Shown piece by piece: positions 37,494-49,300 of a stretch of DNA of 64,000 nt. Each line of letters starts with the position of its first letter. Positions within the stretch are counted from its first letter, which is position 1. The position numbers and the translations under genes are program-made. This DNA is from Bacteroidota bacterium (GTDB taxonomy: Bacteria; Bacteroidota; Bacteroidia; Chitinophagales; Chitinophagaceae): contig JAIUNW010000009.1 in assembly GCA_020161535.1 (NCBI GenBank), forward strand, positions 62,001-126,000, given 5' to 3'. The notes below the pieces were generated by a model. It was not told where the DNA came from. It ran no database searches and worked only from the letters and a program-made list of their open reading frames with translations.

Positions 37494-40118
37494 TCAAATC
37501 TTTTCCCGAACAGCGGCAATGAGTTCGGGCAGGCGACTGGGGTCCTGGCCCCCGGCGGTGGCAATGGTTTTTTGTCCGCCGCCCCCTCCTTTGATCAACG
37601 GCGCTGCCACTTCTTTGATCAGTTTTCCTGCATCCAATCCGCGGGCGGCGACCACCGTATCGGAAATACCGATCGCCACAAAGGGCTTGCCGCCAATATT
37701 GGCACAGAGTACCGCCACATGGTCGCCAATATTATTGCGCAGATCAAAACAGAGTTTCTTCAAGGCATCTGGATTGCCAACTTCTACGATATCGCCAATA
37801 AAATTCACCCCGTTAACAATCTCATCTTTTTGCAACAGGGCATTGCGGATGCCCACCAAGGCACGGTTTTCAAAATGTTCCACCTGTTTGCGCAAGTGAC
37901 CATTGTCTGCCAACACCTGTTCAACAGCTTTCTGCAGATCGGCCGGTTGCTTCAATATGTCTTTTACTGCCTGCAGTTGTTGCAGTTGGGTTTGCAACCA
38001 GGTTTCGGCAGCGGCACCCACCAGGGCTTCTACCCGACGCACACCAGCGGCCACAGCCGTTTCCTGCCTGATTTTGAAATAGCCCAACTCGCCGGTATTG
38101 GCGACATGCGTGCCACCGCAAAGCTCAATGCTATAAGCGGGATCGATGGTAACCACGCGTACCAGGTCCTGGTATTTTTCGCCGAAAAGCGCCATCGCGC
38201 CCAGGGCAATGGCTTCGTCTTTTGGCATTTCCCGAATGACCACCGGAATGTTTTCCCGAATTTTTTGATTGACAATGCCTTCCACCTGGCGCAGTTCTTC
38301 GTCGGTCATCTTGGCGAAATGCGAAAAATCAAATCGCAACTGCTCATCGTTTACCAGCGATCCCTTTTGGGTTACATGCGTGCCTAATACCTGCCGCAAA
38401 GCGGCATGCAACAAATGCGTAGCGGAGTGATGCGCTTCCGTTTGCAAGCGGGTTTTTCGGTTAACCGTTGCCGTTAGAGGCGCCTCGATATTTGCCGGCA
38501 ACTTATTCACGAAATGAACCACCAGGTCGTTTTCTTTTTTGGTATCAACCACCTCTATTAATTCGCCCGCAAAATTAAGTTGACCGGTATCGCCTACTTG
38601 TCCGCCGCTCTCTGCATAAAAAGGCGTAGCCGCCAACACCAATTGATACGACTCCTTGCCCTTTGCCTTCACCTTTCTATACTTCACCACCCTGGTAACT
38701 GTTTCCAGTAACTCGTAGCCCACAAACTCAGTGAGGCCTTTGTCATCGAGCAGCACCCAGTCTTCCGTATCAACGGCCGTCGCCGTACGGCTGCGGTCTT
38801 TCTGCAATTGCAATTCTTTTTTAAACCCTTCCTCGTCTACCTGCACTTTGTTCTCGCCGGCAATCAACATGGTAAGATCGATGGGGAAACCAAACGTATC
38901 GTAGAGTTCAAAAGCAGCGGCACCCTTGATCGTACCATGGTCGTTTTTCGCCGAGGCAATTACATCGTCGATTTTACGAAGTCCTTTTTCGAGCGTACGC
39001 AAAAAAGCCTCTTCTTCTTCCCGCACCACTTTGCTCACAAAATCGAGCTGGTTGAAGAGTTCCGGAAAAACCGATTTAAACTGTTCGGCCAGTACCGGCA
39101 TCAGTTGGTATAAGAGCGGCTGTTTGTAATCGAGGTAAGAATAATAATACCGCACCGCGCGACGAAGAATACGCCTGATCACATACCCTGCATCTTTGTT
39201 CGATGGCAACTGACCGTCGGCAATGGTAAAGCCAATGGCCCGAATATGATCGGCCAGCACGCGAAACGCCACATCGCTCTTGCTATCGCTGAAGCCATAT
39301 TTTTTGCCGGTGATCTTTTCGGTGGCAGCGATGGTGCCGGTAAAAATATCTGTATCGTAATTGGATGTTTTTCCCTGCAGCACCCGCACCAGCCTTTCGA
39401 AACCCATACCCGTATCCACGTGTTTGGCAGGCAGTGGCACCAGCGACCGGTCTTTCTGGCGATTGAACTGCATGAAGACATTGTTCCAGATTTCGATCAC
39501 CTGCGGATGGTCGTTGTTGACCAGGGTGGCGCCGGCAACCAGGGCTCGTTCGCTGTCGGGCCTACAATCGACATGGATTTCCGAACAGGGGCCGCAAGGT
39601 CCGGTATCGCCCATCTCCCAAAAATTGTCTTTCTTGTTGCCCAGCAGAATGCGATCGGCAGCGATCCATTTTTTCCATTCCGCCTCGGCTTCGGTATCGC
39701 GTGGCAGGTTTTCGCTCTCATCGCCCTGAAATACGGTCACGTAGATACGGTCCTTGTCAATTTTATATACTTCCGTCAGCAATTCCCAACTCCATGCAAT
39801 CGCTTCTTTTTTGAAATAATCGCCAAAGCTCCAGTTGCCCAACATCTCGAACATGGTATGGTGATAGGTATCAACCCCCACTTCTTCCAGGTCGTTGTGT
39901 TTTCCACTTACCCGCAAACACTTTTGGGTATCGGCCACGCGTTTAAAGGGTGCCTGCTGGTTGCCCAGGAAATAATCTTTGAACTGGTTCATGCCGGCGT
40001 TGGTAAACAAAAGGGTTGGGTCGTTCTTCACCACAATGGGTGCAGAGGGCACAATCTGGTGTTGTTTGCCAGCGAAAAAATCAAGAAAGGTCTGTCGGAT
40101 ATCAGCACTCAGGCGCAT
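37494..40118 (-). CDS. alaS: Alanyl-tRNA synthetase
   Basis: 874 residues from the ATG at 40116-40118 (MRLSADIRQTFLDFF); 24 upstream in-frame codons overlap the promoter and are excluded. Class II catalytic core motifs NDPTLLFTNAGMNQFKDYFLG and GDTGPCGPCSEI. The editing domain has HHSATHLLHAAL and the zinc-binding CGGTHV. The C-terminal DHHA1 domain ends GGGGGQKTIATAGG. It charges tRNA-Ala. The leader (40119-40182) contains an 8-bp inverted repeat (CCTTCTCC/GGAGAAGG). Confidence 0.97.
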   Translation of the reverse strand: MRLSADIRQTFLDFFAGKQHQIVPSAPIVVKNDPTLLFTNAGMNQFKDYFLGNQQAPFKRVADTQKCLRVSGKHNDLEEVGVDTYHHTMFEMLGNWSFGDYFKKEAIAWSWELLTEVYKIDKDRIYVTVFQGDESENLPRDTEAEAEWKKWIAADRILLGNKKDNFWEMGDTGPCGPCSEIHVDCRPDSERALVAGATLVNNDHPQVIEIWNNVFMQFNRQKDRSLVPLPAKHVDTGMGFERLVRVLQGKTSNYDTDIFTGTIAATEKITGKKYGFSDSKSDVAFRVLADHIRAIGFTIADGQLPSNKDAGYVIRRILRRAVRYYYSYLDYKQPLLYQLMPVLAEQFKSVFPELFNQLDFVSKVVREEEEAFLRTLEKGLRKIDDVIASAKNDHGTIKGAAAFELYDTFGFPIDLTMLIAGENKVQVDEEGFKKELQLQKDRSRTATAVDTEDWVLLDDKGLTEFVGYELLETVTRVVKYRKVKAKGKESYQLVLAATPFYAESGGQVGDTGQLNFAGELIEVVDTKKENDLVVHFVNKLPANIEAPLTATVNRKTRLQTEAHHSATHLLHAALRQVLGTHVTQKGSLVNDEQLRFDFSHFAKMTDEELRQVEGIVNQKIRENIPVVIREMPKDEAIALGAMALFGEKYQDLVRVVTIDPAYSIELCGGTHVANTGELGYFKIRQETAVAAGVRRVEALVGAAAETWLQTQLQQLQAVKDILKQPADLQKAVEQVLADNGHLRKQVEHFENRALVGIRNALLQKDEIVNGVNFIGDIVEVGNPDALKKLCFDLRNNIGDHVAVLCANIGGKPFVAIGISDTVVAARGLDAGKLIKEVAAPLIKGGGGGQKTIATAGGQDPSRLPELIAAVREKI

Positions 40119-40187
40119 AAATTCGGAATGATTCTTGGTGATGTTGGGCCTTCTCCCCCTATATTTGGTGTTGCCGGAGAAGGTTTG

Positions 40188-40195
40188 CAAAGCTA
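40188..40195 (-). promoter_or_regulatory. -7 box for alaS
   Basis: TAGCTTTG on the minus strand, giving a predicted leader of about 65 bases that includes the CCTTCTCC/GGAGAAGG inverted repeat (40149-40156, 40176-40183). Confidence 0.5.
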
Positions 40196-40220
40196 AGGAA
40201 ATGAGGCCGGGTAGCTATAT

Positions 40221-41192
40221 ATGAAAAAAATCAAATACTTCTACAACCCCAATACCCTGCGGTACGAAAAGCTGGAGACCCCCTTGCGGGTCAAGCTGTT
40301 GCGGGCGCTGGGTTTTGTAGCAGCCTCTTTGGTTACGGCCCTGATCATTGTTTCCATCGCCTTCCAGTACCTCGATTCACCCAAAGAAAAAATGCTGCGC
40401 CTGCAGTATGAAAAGGCCACCGAGAATTACGAACTGATTTCTGACGAGGTAACCAAACTGCGCCGCCAGATGGCCAGCCTCGAAAAACGCGACAACGAAA
40501 TCTACCGATCCATCTTCGAAGCCAGCCCCATTCCCGACAGTGCCCGCGTGAAAGAAATGGAAAAGATAAAAGAGATTCAGTTGGTACAGGCGATGGATGC
40601 CGGCGATCTCTATGCCGATATCGTCAAAACCATCAATGTCTTGTCCAAGCAGATGGCTTTCCAGAACAAATCGTACGACGATATTGAAGGATTTATCAAA
40701 GACAAAGAAGTGCTGCTGGCTTGCACGCCTGCCATCCAGCCGGTGAACAACAAAGACCTGAACCGCATCGCTTCGGGTTTCGGCTACCGGGTGGATCCTG
40801 TGTATAAAACGGTAAAAATGCACCAGGGCCTCGACTTTGCGGCGCCCCAGGGTACGCCCATTTATGCAACCGCCAACGGCACGGTGAAACTGGCCGGCAA
40901 TACAGGCAATGGTTATGGCAACCATGTGGTGATCAACCACGGTTATGGCTATGAAACACTGTATGGCCATATGTTTAAAGTGAAAGCCAATGCGGGGCAG
41001 CGCATCAAACGCGGCGAGATCATAGGGTATGTGGGTAGTACCGGAAAATCAACCGGTCCGCACCTGCATTATGAAGTACACAAAAACGACAAGCGCATCG
41101 ACCCCGCTTATTTCTTCTTCAACGACCTGACCCCCGAACAATACGATCGCCTGCTGAAAATGGCCGCCGCCAGCAACCAGAGTTTTGACTAG
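40221..41192 (+). CDS. M23-family metallopeptidase (murein hydrolase)
   Basis: 323 residues. One transmembrane helix at ~residues 30-50 is followed by a coiled coil (~60-100) and the M23 domain (~180-295). The zinc site is HQGLDFAAP (HxxxD) with HLHYEVH. It is anchored in the inner membrane with the catalytic domain in the periplasm, and cleaves or remodels peptidoglycan cross-links. It is divergent from alaS. The accessory island begins shortly after its stop. Confidence 0.92.
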   Translation: MKKIKYFYNPNTLRYEKLETPLRVKLLRALGFVAASLVTALIIVSIAFQYLDSPKEKMLRLQYEKATENYELISDEVTKLRRQMASLEKRDNEIYRSIFEASPIPDSARVKEMEKIKEIQLVQAMDAGDLYADIVKTINVLSKQMAFQNKSYDDIEGFIKDKEVLLACTPAIQPVNNKDLNRIASGFGYRVDPVYKTVKMHQGLDFAAPQGTPIYATANGTVKLAGNTGNGYGNHVVINHGYGYETLYGHMFKVKANAGQRIKRGEIIGYVGSTGKSTGPHLHYEVHKNDKRIDPAYFFFNDLTPEQYDRLLKMAAASNQSFD

Positions 41193-41351
41193 TTTGGGGT
41201 TTGAGGTGGATGCAACTTCACCTGCATCTTTGTGACCTATTCCTTGTTTATAGAGTGCTTGTTGTTGACACCTGTTTGTTCGATCGTGTATTATTGCGAA
41301 CGAATTATAAATGCGATAGAAAAAAAACAATCTAAGGAAAACCAGCTTAAT
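41193..41351. other. Intergenic DNA at the left edge of the island
   Basis: 159 bp between the M23 gene and the IS target site, more AT-rich than the core. It contains a GATGCA...TGCATC inverted pair near 41207-41228 and no coding frame that looks real. No tRNA or attachment site was found here. Confidence 0.5.
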
Positions 41352-41360
41352 AAAATTTAT

Positions 41361-42778
41361 CACTATTGTCCGACTAAAATAATCGATTAAGGCGATAGAA
41401 AAGGGCAGTTCCAAAGAACCACCCTTATTAGTTATGTTTGAGTTACCACACAACAAACATATCTGATGGGTGAAATTAGAAAATTTACCGGACAGCCGGT
41501 GTTGTCTCAAATATTAGGTGTTATTCCCAGTACAATAATCCATGCAGCCAATCGAAAACATAAGTCTAACCGGTATTACAAGCGGCTACCGGTACGGGTT
41601 CATTTAGTGAGCCTGCTGTACGGTGTATTCAGCTATTGTAATGGGCTGCGGGAGTTGTGCGAGGGGCTGTTGGCCTGTGAAGGGAAGTTGTCACATTTAG
41701 GGCTGGATAAAGCTCCGGCCCGCAGTACGATATCGGATGCGAATAACAAGCGCAGCTACCAGGTCTTTGAAACGATTTATTACGGATTGCTCAAACAGTA
41801 TCATAGTTTTATCTCGGACAGCCGGTTAAGGGGGTTAAGTATCCGCAATCTAAAGGTAATTGACAGTAGCACCATTCAACTATTCAGCGAGATACTTCGC
41901 GGAGTCGGCCGCAATCGCTTAAATGGCGCCCGGAAAAAAGGCGGCTTTAAGGTGCATGCCATGATGGATGCCTTCAGTGGAGTTGCTGAGTTTGTACGGT
42001 TGACAGAAGCCAGGGAACACGACCAAAAGTTCCTCTACCACCTGAAACTTGCCCCCAACAGTTGGATTGTCTTTGACAAGGCTTATACCACCTATGGTCA
42101 GTTTGCCAAATGGACCGATCAGAAAGTGTGGTTTGTTACGCGCGAGCGCTATAATGCTGATTTTCATGTCACCAAGGTGCTGGCGGATAAAACGAAGAAG
42201 CGCAAAGCCAAAGGAGTACTGAAAGAACAACTGGTAACAGTGGGCGTGAAACAAAATGGAACAGTGGTACAGCGCTTAAAGCTCCGGCGCATATCCTTCC
42301 TTTCTGAAGAAGGAAAAGTATATGTGTTCCTGACTAACAATATTACCTTGCCGGCTTCGCAAATCGCTACCATTTATAAGAACCGGTGGATGATCGAATT
42401 ATTGTTCAAGCAGATCAAGCAGAATTTTCCCCTGCGGTACTTCTGGGGCGAAAGCCCCAATGCCATTAAAATGCAAGTTTACTGTGTCCTCATAGCTCAG
42501 TTGCTGATGGTGGTGATCCGGAAAAAAGCAGCGACTAAAAAATCGTTTGCCAATATGATTACGGTGATTCGACTGCATTTGATGAGTTATGTGGAGCTGC
42601 TGGAATTTATCAGGGACACCTACAAGGCCTGGAGGAAAACACACAATGCACCGTTTGCATTTACACTATAAAAACAGGGGTACTCCCCTTAAATTTGAAA
42701 CAACGTGATTTTAGCTTGTATTCCTTTGTGGGAAAGGGTTACAGGTCAGGTAAATCCAACTTTAGTCGGACAAGAATG
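41361..42778 (+). mobile_element. Complete IS4-family insertion sequence, 1418 bp
   Basis: Imperfect terminal inverted repeats: the left begins CACTATTGTCCGACTAAAAT, the right (reverse complement) CATTCTTGTCCGACTAAAGT, 17 of 20 matching with core TTGTCCGACTAAA. The flanks carry a 9-bp direct repeat AAAATTTAT at 41352-41360 and 42779-42787, a target site duplication. The element encodes one transposase and looks intact, hence recently inserted. No second copy is in the window. Confidence 0.92.
41466..42671 (+). CDS. IS4-family DDE transposase (DUF4372-type N-terminus)
   Basis: 401 residues. The catalytic triad is visible: Asp133 (KVIDSSTIQLF), Asp204 (IVFDKAYTTYG) and Glu311 in the YREK signature (YKNRWMIELLFKQIK). 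The N-terminal ~100 residues match the DNA-binding domain often annotated DUF4372. It catalyses cut-and-paste transposition of the surrounding element. The frame is full-length with no stop or shift, so it is likely functional. Confidence 0.93.
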   Translation: MGEIRKFTGQPVLSQILGVIPSTIIHAANRKHKSNRYYKRLPVRVHLVSLLYGVFSYCNGLRELCEGLLACEGKLSHLGLDKAPARSTISDANNKRSYQVFETIYYGLLKQYHSFISDSRLRGLSIRNLKVIDSSTIQLFSEILRGVGRNRLNGARKKGGFKVHAMMDAFSGVAEFVRLTEAREHDQKFLYHLKLAPNSWIVFDKAYTTYGQFAKWTDQKVWFVTRERYNADFHVTKVLADKTKKRKAKGVLKEQLVTVGVKQNGTVVQRLKLRRISFLSEEGKVYVFLTNNITLPASQIATIYKNRWMIELLFKQIKQNFPLRYFWGESPNAIKMQVYCVLIAQLLMVVIRKKAATKKSFANMITVIRLHLMSYVELLEFIRDTYKAWRKTHNAPFAFTL

Positions 42779-42879
42779 AAAATTTATTTTTTTACCTGAA
42801 GTTATTTTTTAGCTTTAGTTGAAGGAGGCTTTGGTGACAGAGTTCATGAACAGTCTCTTTATAACAACCTTGTCTTGCT

Positions 42880-43296
42880 ATGAAATTTATCTACCTGTCA
42901 TTTCTATGCCTGCTTTCTATTGCTGGCATTTCCCAAACCAAGTTGTCTTTTTCTTTCGATGCTTCCGGTAATCAGGTACTGCGAACGCCAGTATCGTCAG
43001 CGCGTAAAATGGCAACGGAACCAGTAGTAAAAGATTCAATTTTTGCAGAGCGTTTTGTTGCCTTCCCTATTCCTGTTACAAATAATCTTACCGTAAAATG
43101 GGTATCAGATAAGGCAAACCCCTTGCAACTACTTCAACTGCACACGTTGGAAGGAAAATTGCTTTTCCAGCAGAAAATAACATCTCAGAACGGGCAGATC
43201 AATCTTGATTTTTCCGTGTACACATGGGGCATGTACATTTTAACCGGCGTTAATGCCGATGGTAAAACCCATGTCATAAAAATAGTCCGACAATAA
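42880..43296 (+). CDS. Small secreted protein with a T9SS type A sorting domain
   Basis: 138 residues. A signal peptide (MKFIYLSFLCLLSIAGISQ) is followed by a short stretch containing FDASGNQVLR, which echoes RHS/YD repeat sequence. The rest, from about residue 60, is a Por secretion tail (FPIPVTNNLTVKW... ending GKTHVIKIVRQ) that directs type IX export. There is almost no passenger domain, so the protein is little more than a sorting signal. It lies 74 bp before the giant RHS gene and may act with it. Confidence 0.82.
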   Translation: MKFIYLSFLCLLSIAGISQTKLSFSFDASGNQVLRTPVSSARKMATEPVVKDSIFAERFVAFPIPVTNNLTVKWVSDKANPLQLLQLHTLEGKLLFQQKITSQNGQINLDFSVYTWGMYILTGVNADGKTHVIKIVRQ

Positions 43297-43370
43297 CAAA
43301 TATGTTTTTGTGTACATCAGTGTACTTGTGAACTGGACTTTAAAACTGCAGTCTTAAACCTTGTTTCCAT

Positions 43371-46300
43371 ATGAAATTTATTTTTCTATCTGCTTTAATG
43401 CTTTTGGGTCAAACTATTTTTGCTCAACAGCAACTGCCATATAAAATCGGCACAAAAACAACTGGTACAGAAACGGTGACAGCATCCAGCCGTCCAATAG
43501 CGATGGAAATGCAAAGTGCCGCAAGTACGGGTGGTAACGAAATAGCTGAGACGCTAGGCTCATTAGGCGTATCGCCTTCTGGAGCGGCAGGATATACAAT
43601 TCCCATTGCGCTTCCGCCAGGCGTTAATGGTGTACAACCTGATTTATCTATCACCTACAGCAGTCAGGGAGGAAGCGGGCTTGCTGGGTGGGGCTGGAAT
43701 GTTTCAGGTATTTCATCTATTACCAGAATAAGCGCCACTACCTTTCACGATGGACGTGTCGGCAAAGTGGACTTTACTACAGGCGATCGCTTTTCCTTGA
43801 ACGGGCAGCGACTGATGTTAAAAAGTGGCACTTACGGTGCTGATGGTTCGGTATATGAAACAGAACAATACGCCAACCTGAAAATAACCGCCTATGGCGT
43901 TTCATCATTCGGCGCATCGTATGGCCCGGCATACTTTCGGGTTGATTACCCTGATGGTTCGTATGCGATCTTTGGAAACGGCGCAAATTCTCTTTCCAGA
44001 ACTACCTGGGCAGTCACCTACCGCGAGGATGCACGCGGATTGCGAATAAGCTACACCTATTCTATTGTTGATAACAATCTAATAGTTAGTAAAATCAGTT
44101 ATGGGAGCGCAGGTGCCACCGCCCCAATCAATGAAGTACAATTTGTTTATGGAACACGTTCTAGAACGGAGCAGGCTTATATCGGTGGTATTTCGTTTAT
44201 GAATAAGAGCCTGCTAAAGGAAATTCGTGTGTTAGGAAGCGGTGGTGTCGGCTACCGGAGTTATATTATCAGTCACAATACTTCTTCTCTCGGATACGAC
44301 CGCTTGGTTTCCGTACAGGAAAAAAGCGGAGATGGAACCCTGTTACATGCGCCGGTAAGTTTTTCTTATAACAATACAACCAACGCCATTGGCAACTCAC
44401 CATCCGACTACACTTACATGGAGAATGTGGAGCAGCGTAGCGCAAAAATGATTGCGCTTGATTACAATGCGGATGGCAAAATGGAATCCATTGTGTACCC
44501 AACCACGGGTACCTATGCCTATAAGAAATTCTGGTTTTTGAAAGACTTCCAACAGCAGGGTTCTTATTCCTATCCGATAGAATACGGTCCGTTGACAACC
44601 CCCTTCAAGGCCATTTTCCCCACAGACATGCTCTACGCTGATAGCAAGAAACAACCTGGGCAGGGTATCACATTGGTGCAGGAAACCGGTACTTCAACCG
44701 TTGAGTTTAATGTATACGGGGAAGCGGCCCCCAGTAGCGGGGTGCCGATAGGTACACAATACCAGCGTACATGGGCAGCGCCCAGCTATACCTACCAGTC
44801 TGATTGCAGTCACGCTGACACGTACAGGGTTCCTTTGCAGTATGTTTCAGGCGATTTTAACGGAGATGGATTAACAGATATAGCGGCGATTTCTTTGCCG
44901 TACAGTAACAGTACTTGCAGTGCAATACCCGGCTGTTCTGCTGCTGCGCTAACAACTGCCGATTCCACCAACAAAACAAAAAGCGCCCAGACGTTGCCAT
45001 CGAAAGATAGCGCCGCTTCTACTGCAAATGCCATTGTAGCCCCTAACGCTCCGCCACCAACAGATTGTTGTCAATGTTCGATAAACAACATCAGTTATGC
45101 GAACTTTTATTTTATCAACCTTGATCGTCGGTTAACCACCGGCTATGCAACCAGTGCTGGTTTATTCTCTTTTGGTTATGCAGCCGGTGACATGATTTAT
45201 ACGGAGGATGTGGACGGAGATGGCAAAACAGATATTATTCTGGAAAAAGAGGGAATGCTGTATGTGTACAGTTTGAACCAGAGTAATATATTCATGCAAT
45301 TATGGAGCACGTCCGACACGCGCATTAAACGGCAATACCCACTTTTATTAGGCGATTACAATGGGGATGGCAAAGCCGATATAATGATTCCCACCGCAGA
45401 CAACAGCAACTTGTTTGCGCTTTTCCTTTCTACCGGTACCGGATTTGTAAAAACAGAAAACACTTATCCATTTACCTATCGGCCCAGGCAAGAGGGCGCT
45501 ACATCCCGCACCTATGATTTAGTGGCGGTGGATATCGATGGCGATAGCAAAACCGATATTGTAGACTACAGCACGGTAACCTATAACAACAGTGACAATG
45601 GAACGCAAACCCTGACACCCTACTATAGTACTCCGCCTTCAAATACAGACGGCAGGCCCGCATTCGGTACAGGAACAGCCGTTAGCCGAACAGGTAACCT
45701 GCGGCATTTCCCGATACCTGTATTCCTGCCATCCGGCAAACCCAACGTGAACCTCGAATTTGCGGCAGTGAGTCATAAATGGGTAACTTATTTTCAGTTT
45801 AAGCGTGACCAACGGGAAGAAGCGCTGCTTCGCTCGGTAAGCCAAAACGGCATTGTACAGTACGTCGACTACCGGCCGTTGGAGAACGGCTCCACACATC
45901 CAACCGCTGGATTCACCGTATATGCGCGCGGAACGGACCAGGTCTATCCATATATTGACATTGTTACCGCTCGTTCCGTTCAGGTCGTGCAGGGAATAAC
46001 CCGCACTATAAACGGCACCGTAAACGATGTTCAATATTTTGCCTACAAAGGTGCTGTGCGACACTTGCAGGGTTTAGGGTTCCTGGGCTTTGAAGGCGCG
46101 GCGCAAAGCAACCGACACAATGCCACTAGCAACCGCATATTTTCCGTTGTGTTAAACAACCCCCAACTTCGTGGGGCGCCCATTCAGCAACACAGCCAGT
46201 TAACTTCGCCGGTATTCTTAGCAAGCGTAATGGGTTATATCACCAAAACCGTTCATACTTACCAAAGCGAGTTGCTTTCCAATAAAGTGTTTAAACTTCG

Positions 46301-49300
46301 CAATACCCAATCGGTAACGCAAAATGCACTGGAGGGAACAACTGCTACCTGCGATGCACAATACGATTCCTATAATAATATTTCTCAGGTAAGCACCACC
46401 TATTCCGGGCTGGGTACAGTAACAGTTAACATAACCAACTTGAACAGTACAGGTACGCCTTATTTTATCGGCAGGCCATCCAATGTAACAGTCACCCGTA
46501 CCATAAATGGACAGGCTGCTTTTGTCACTACCGAGCAATGGGATTATACCAGCAACGGGCTTGTTAGCCAGCGTCGATGGAAAGGCAATAATATCGCCAA
46601 CTTTAACAAGGAAGATTTTATCTACGACAGCTATGGTAATCTGTTGAGTAAAACCACCACACCTTACGGCAGCACTGGCAGAACGGTGAGCCTCTCCTAT
46701 GAATCTACCAAGCGATTTGCAACCAGTAGCACGAATATCGAAGGCCTTACTTCTACCGCTGTTTATAATGCAGTTACAGGCAATATTCTCAGTCAAACCA
46801 ATCCGTTTAACCAAACGGTATCTTTTGCCTATGACGCCTGGGGCAGGCTAATAACCACAACAGATATTTATGGCAAGCAAACGACAATTGCCTATACAAA
46901 AAACAATACCAATTATAACTACACAGTCACAAGCACTGCGCAAACAGATGCTGCTACAGAACAAGAATTCGATCCTTTAAAGAGACTGATCAGGGAAACT
47001 TATAAAGATGCCTTAGGGCAGTGGGTAAATGTGCGCACAGAGTACGACGCGATGGGCAGGCCTTGGCGAAAAAGCGATCCTTATACGGGAGCAACGCCTT
47101 CACAATGGACCACGACCAGTTATGACGTGTACAGCAGACCACTCAGCGTCACCCTGCCCACGGGCAAAGTAACAAATATGAGTTACAGCGGGTTGAGCAT
47201 GACGGTAAACGATGGCACCAAATCAACCACCACCACTAAAAATGCGATAGGACTGGTGACCACACAACAGGATCCAGGTGGCACTATCAACTATACTTAT
47301 TACAGCAATGGTGCCATGAAAACAGCTGACTATGGAGGCAGTGTGCAATCTATAGAGCAAGACGGCTGGGGTCAGCGTACAAAATTAACGGATCCCTCAG
47401 CCGGTATATACAATTATCAATATAACGCATGGAATGAGTTAACAAAAGAAATAAGCCCTAAAGGAAGTACAGACTACCAATACGACGCGAAAGGCAAGCT
47501 TACGCAAACAACGGTAACCGGAGACGCCAGCACCGGCGATGTACCCACCAGCATGGTTACCGTGTACGCCTATGACGCCAGCACCAAATTGCCTACCAGC
47601 ATCACGCTGACCAATGCCGATGGCAATAATAGTAGCACTACGTTCACCTATGACAGTTACAAACGGGTTTCTCAAACGGTGGAGGAGAACGCCAAGGCGC
47701 GTTTCACAAAAACAGTTGGCTACGACGCCTTTGGTCGAACCAGCACCGAAACGCAAACAGCGCTCAATAAAAGCAACAGCAAAACAGCCTCGCAAAATCT
47801 AACCTATACCTACCAGAACAATGTGTTGAAAAAAGTGCAAACCACCGAAGCAGGTGTTATTTGGGAGCTTACAGGACTCAATGCCCGAGGCCAGGTAACT
47901 ACAGCAACGCTTGGTAGCAGTGGTTTGCAGCAACAGAACACGTATGACAACTATGGCTTATTGACTGGTGAAAAGCTGTTAAAGCAAAGTGTGGAGCTGT
48001 TTAACTACGGCTATGCCTGGAATGCCCAGCGCGGGCTGCTTACCGGACGCAGCACAACACTTTTTACCAGTGGTGGCCAGGCCCTACTGGAAAGCTTTCA
48101 GTACGACGCCCTTGACAGACTCACACAATGGAGCAACCCCGCTAATGGTGCCACTTTGAACCAGGGATATGATACGCGTGGCCGTATCAGCAGTAATGAC
48201 GCAGTTGGTACTTACACCTACGCCAGCGCCACTACCTACCAGCAAAAAGATGTTACCCTGAATACCGCTGGACAAGCCTATTACAGTGGGCATGAAGTGC
48301 AACAGGCCGTTTACAATAATTTTAAACAGCCGGTAACCGTAACGGAACCAGGGAAAGATAAAATAACCTTTCAGTATGGTGTGACGGGGCGAAGGGCGCA
48401 TATTCAATGGGGACGCACCTACAGCGGCGGTAGTTGGGGTACTGCCAGGTATCAGCGCCATTACAGTGCAGACGGTTCGATGGAAATAACCGAAGACGCG
48501 CAAACAAGCACCACTACTTTCATTTTTTATACTGGCGGCAATGCCTACACTGCACCTGCTATCCGCCGCTCGGTACAAAGTGGAAGCACTACCAATGAAA
48601 TGCTTTACCTGCACAGGGATCACCTGGGTAGCATAGTCGCCATTACCGATGGCAATGGAATTGTAAAAGAAAAACGGCATTTTGATGCCTGGGGCAACCT
48701 CGCTAAATTACAGGATGGAAACGGCACAACCCTTGCCTCCTTTGCTTATCTGGATCGGGGTTATACCGGACATGAGCATTTAACGGTTGGGTTGGTGCAT
48801 ATGAATGGGCGCTTGTACGATCCTGCACTGCACCGGTTTTTGATGCCGGATAATTTTGTGCAGAACGCGTTTAACACCCAAAGTTTTAACCGTTACGGCT
48901 ATGTGCTGAACAATCCACTTGGATTTACCGACCCCACGGGAGAGTTAACCCAAGCCCAATGGGATCAGGCTTTGCAAATGGTTGATCAGGTATTAGGCGA
49001 TCCGGGTAGTGGCGGCGGTTATATTGGTGGAAGCATGACTTCATGGGTGCCGTTCGGCAGCCAGGACGAGGCCTTGGGTTATGGCATTGGTTATATGAAC
49101 TCGTTTAACGGGTGGGGCGGCGGAGCGGGATGGGCAGGTTCAGCACAAGAAGCATTAAAACGGTTTGATGGTGGCCACATAACGCCAGACATGGTCGAAG
49201 GCTATTACAGGCAAAAATGGGCAGGATCGGATAGAGACAATATTAATGTTTACTATTCAGCCAGAGGAGGGTTTAATGTAACTTACAGTTTTGATCCAGG

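Noticed and set aside
39246..40196. 316-codon open frame opposite alaS
   Set aside because: Antisense shadow of the alaS catalytic core.
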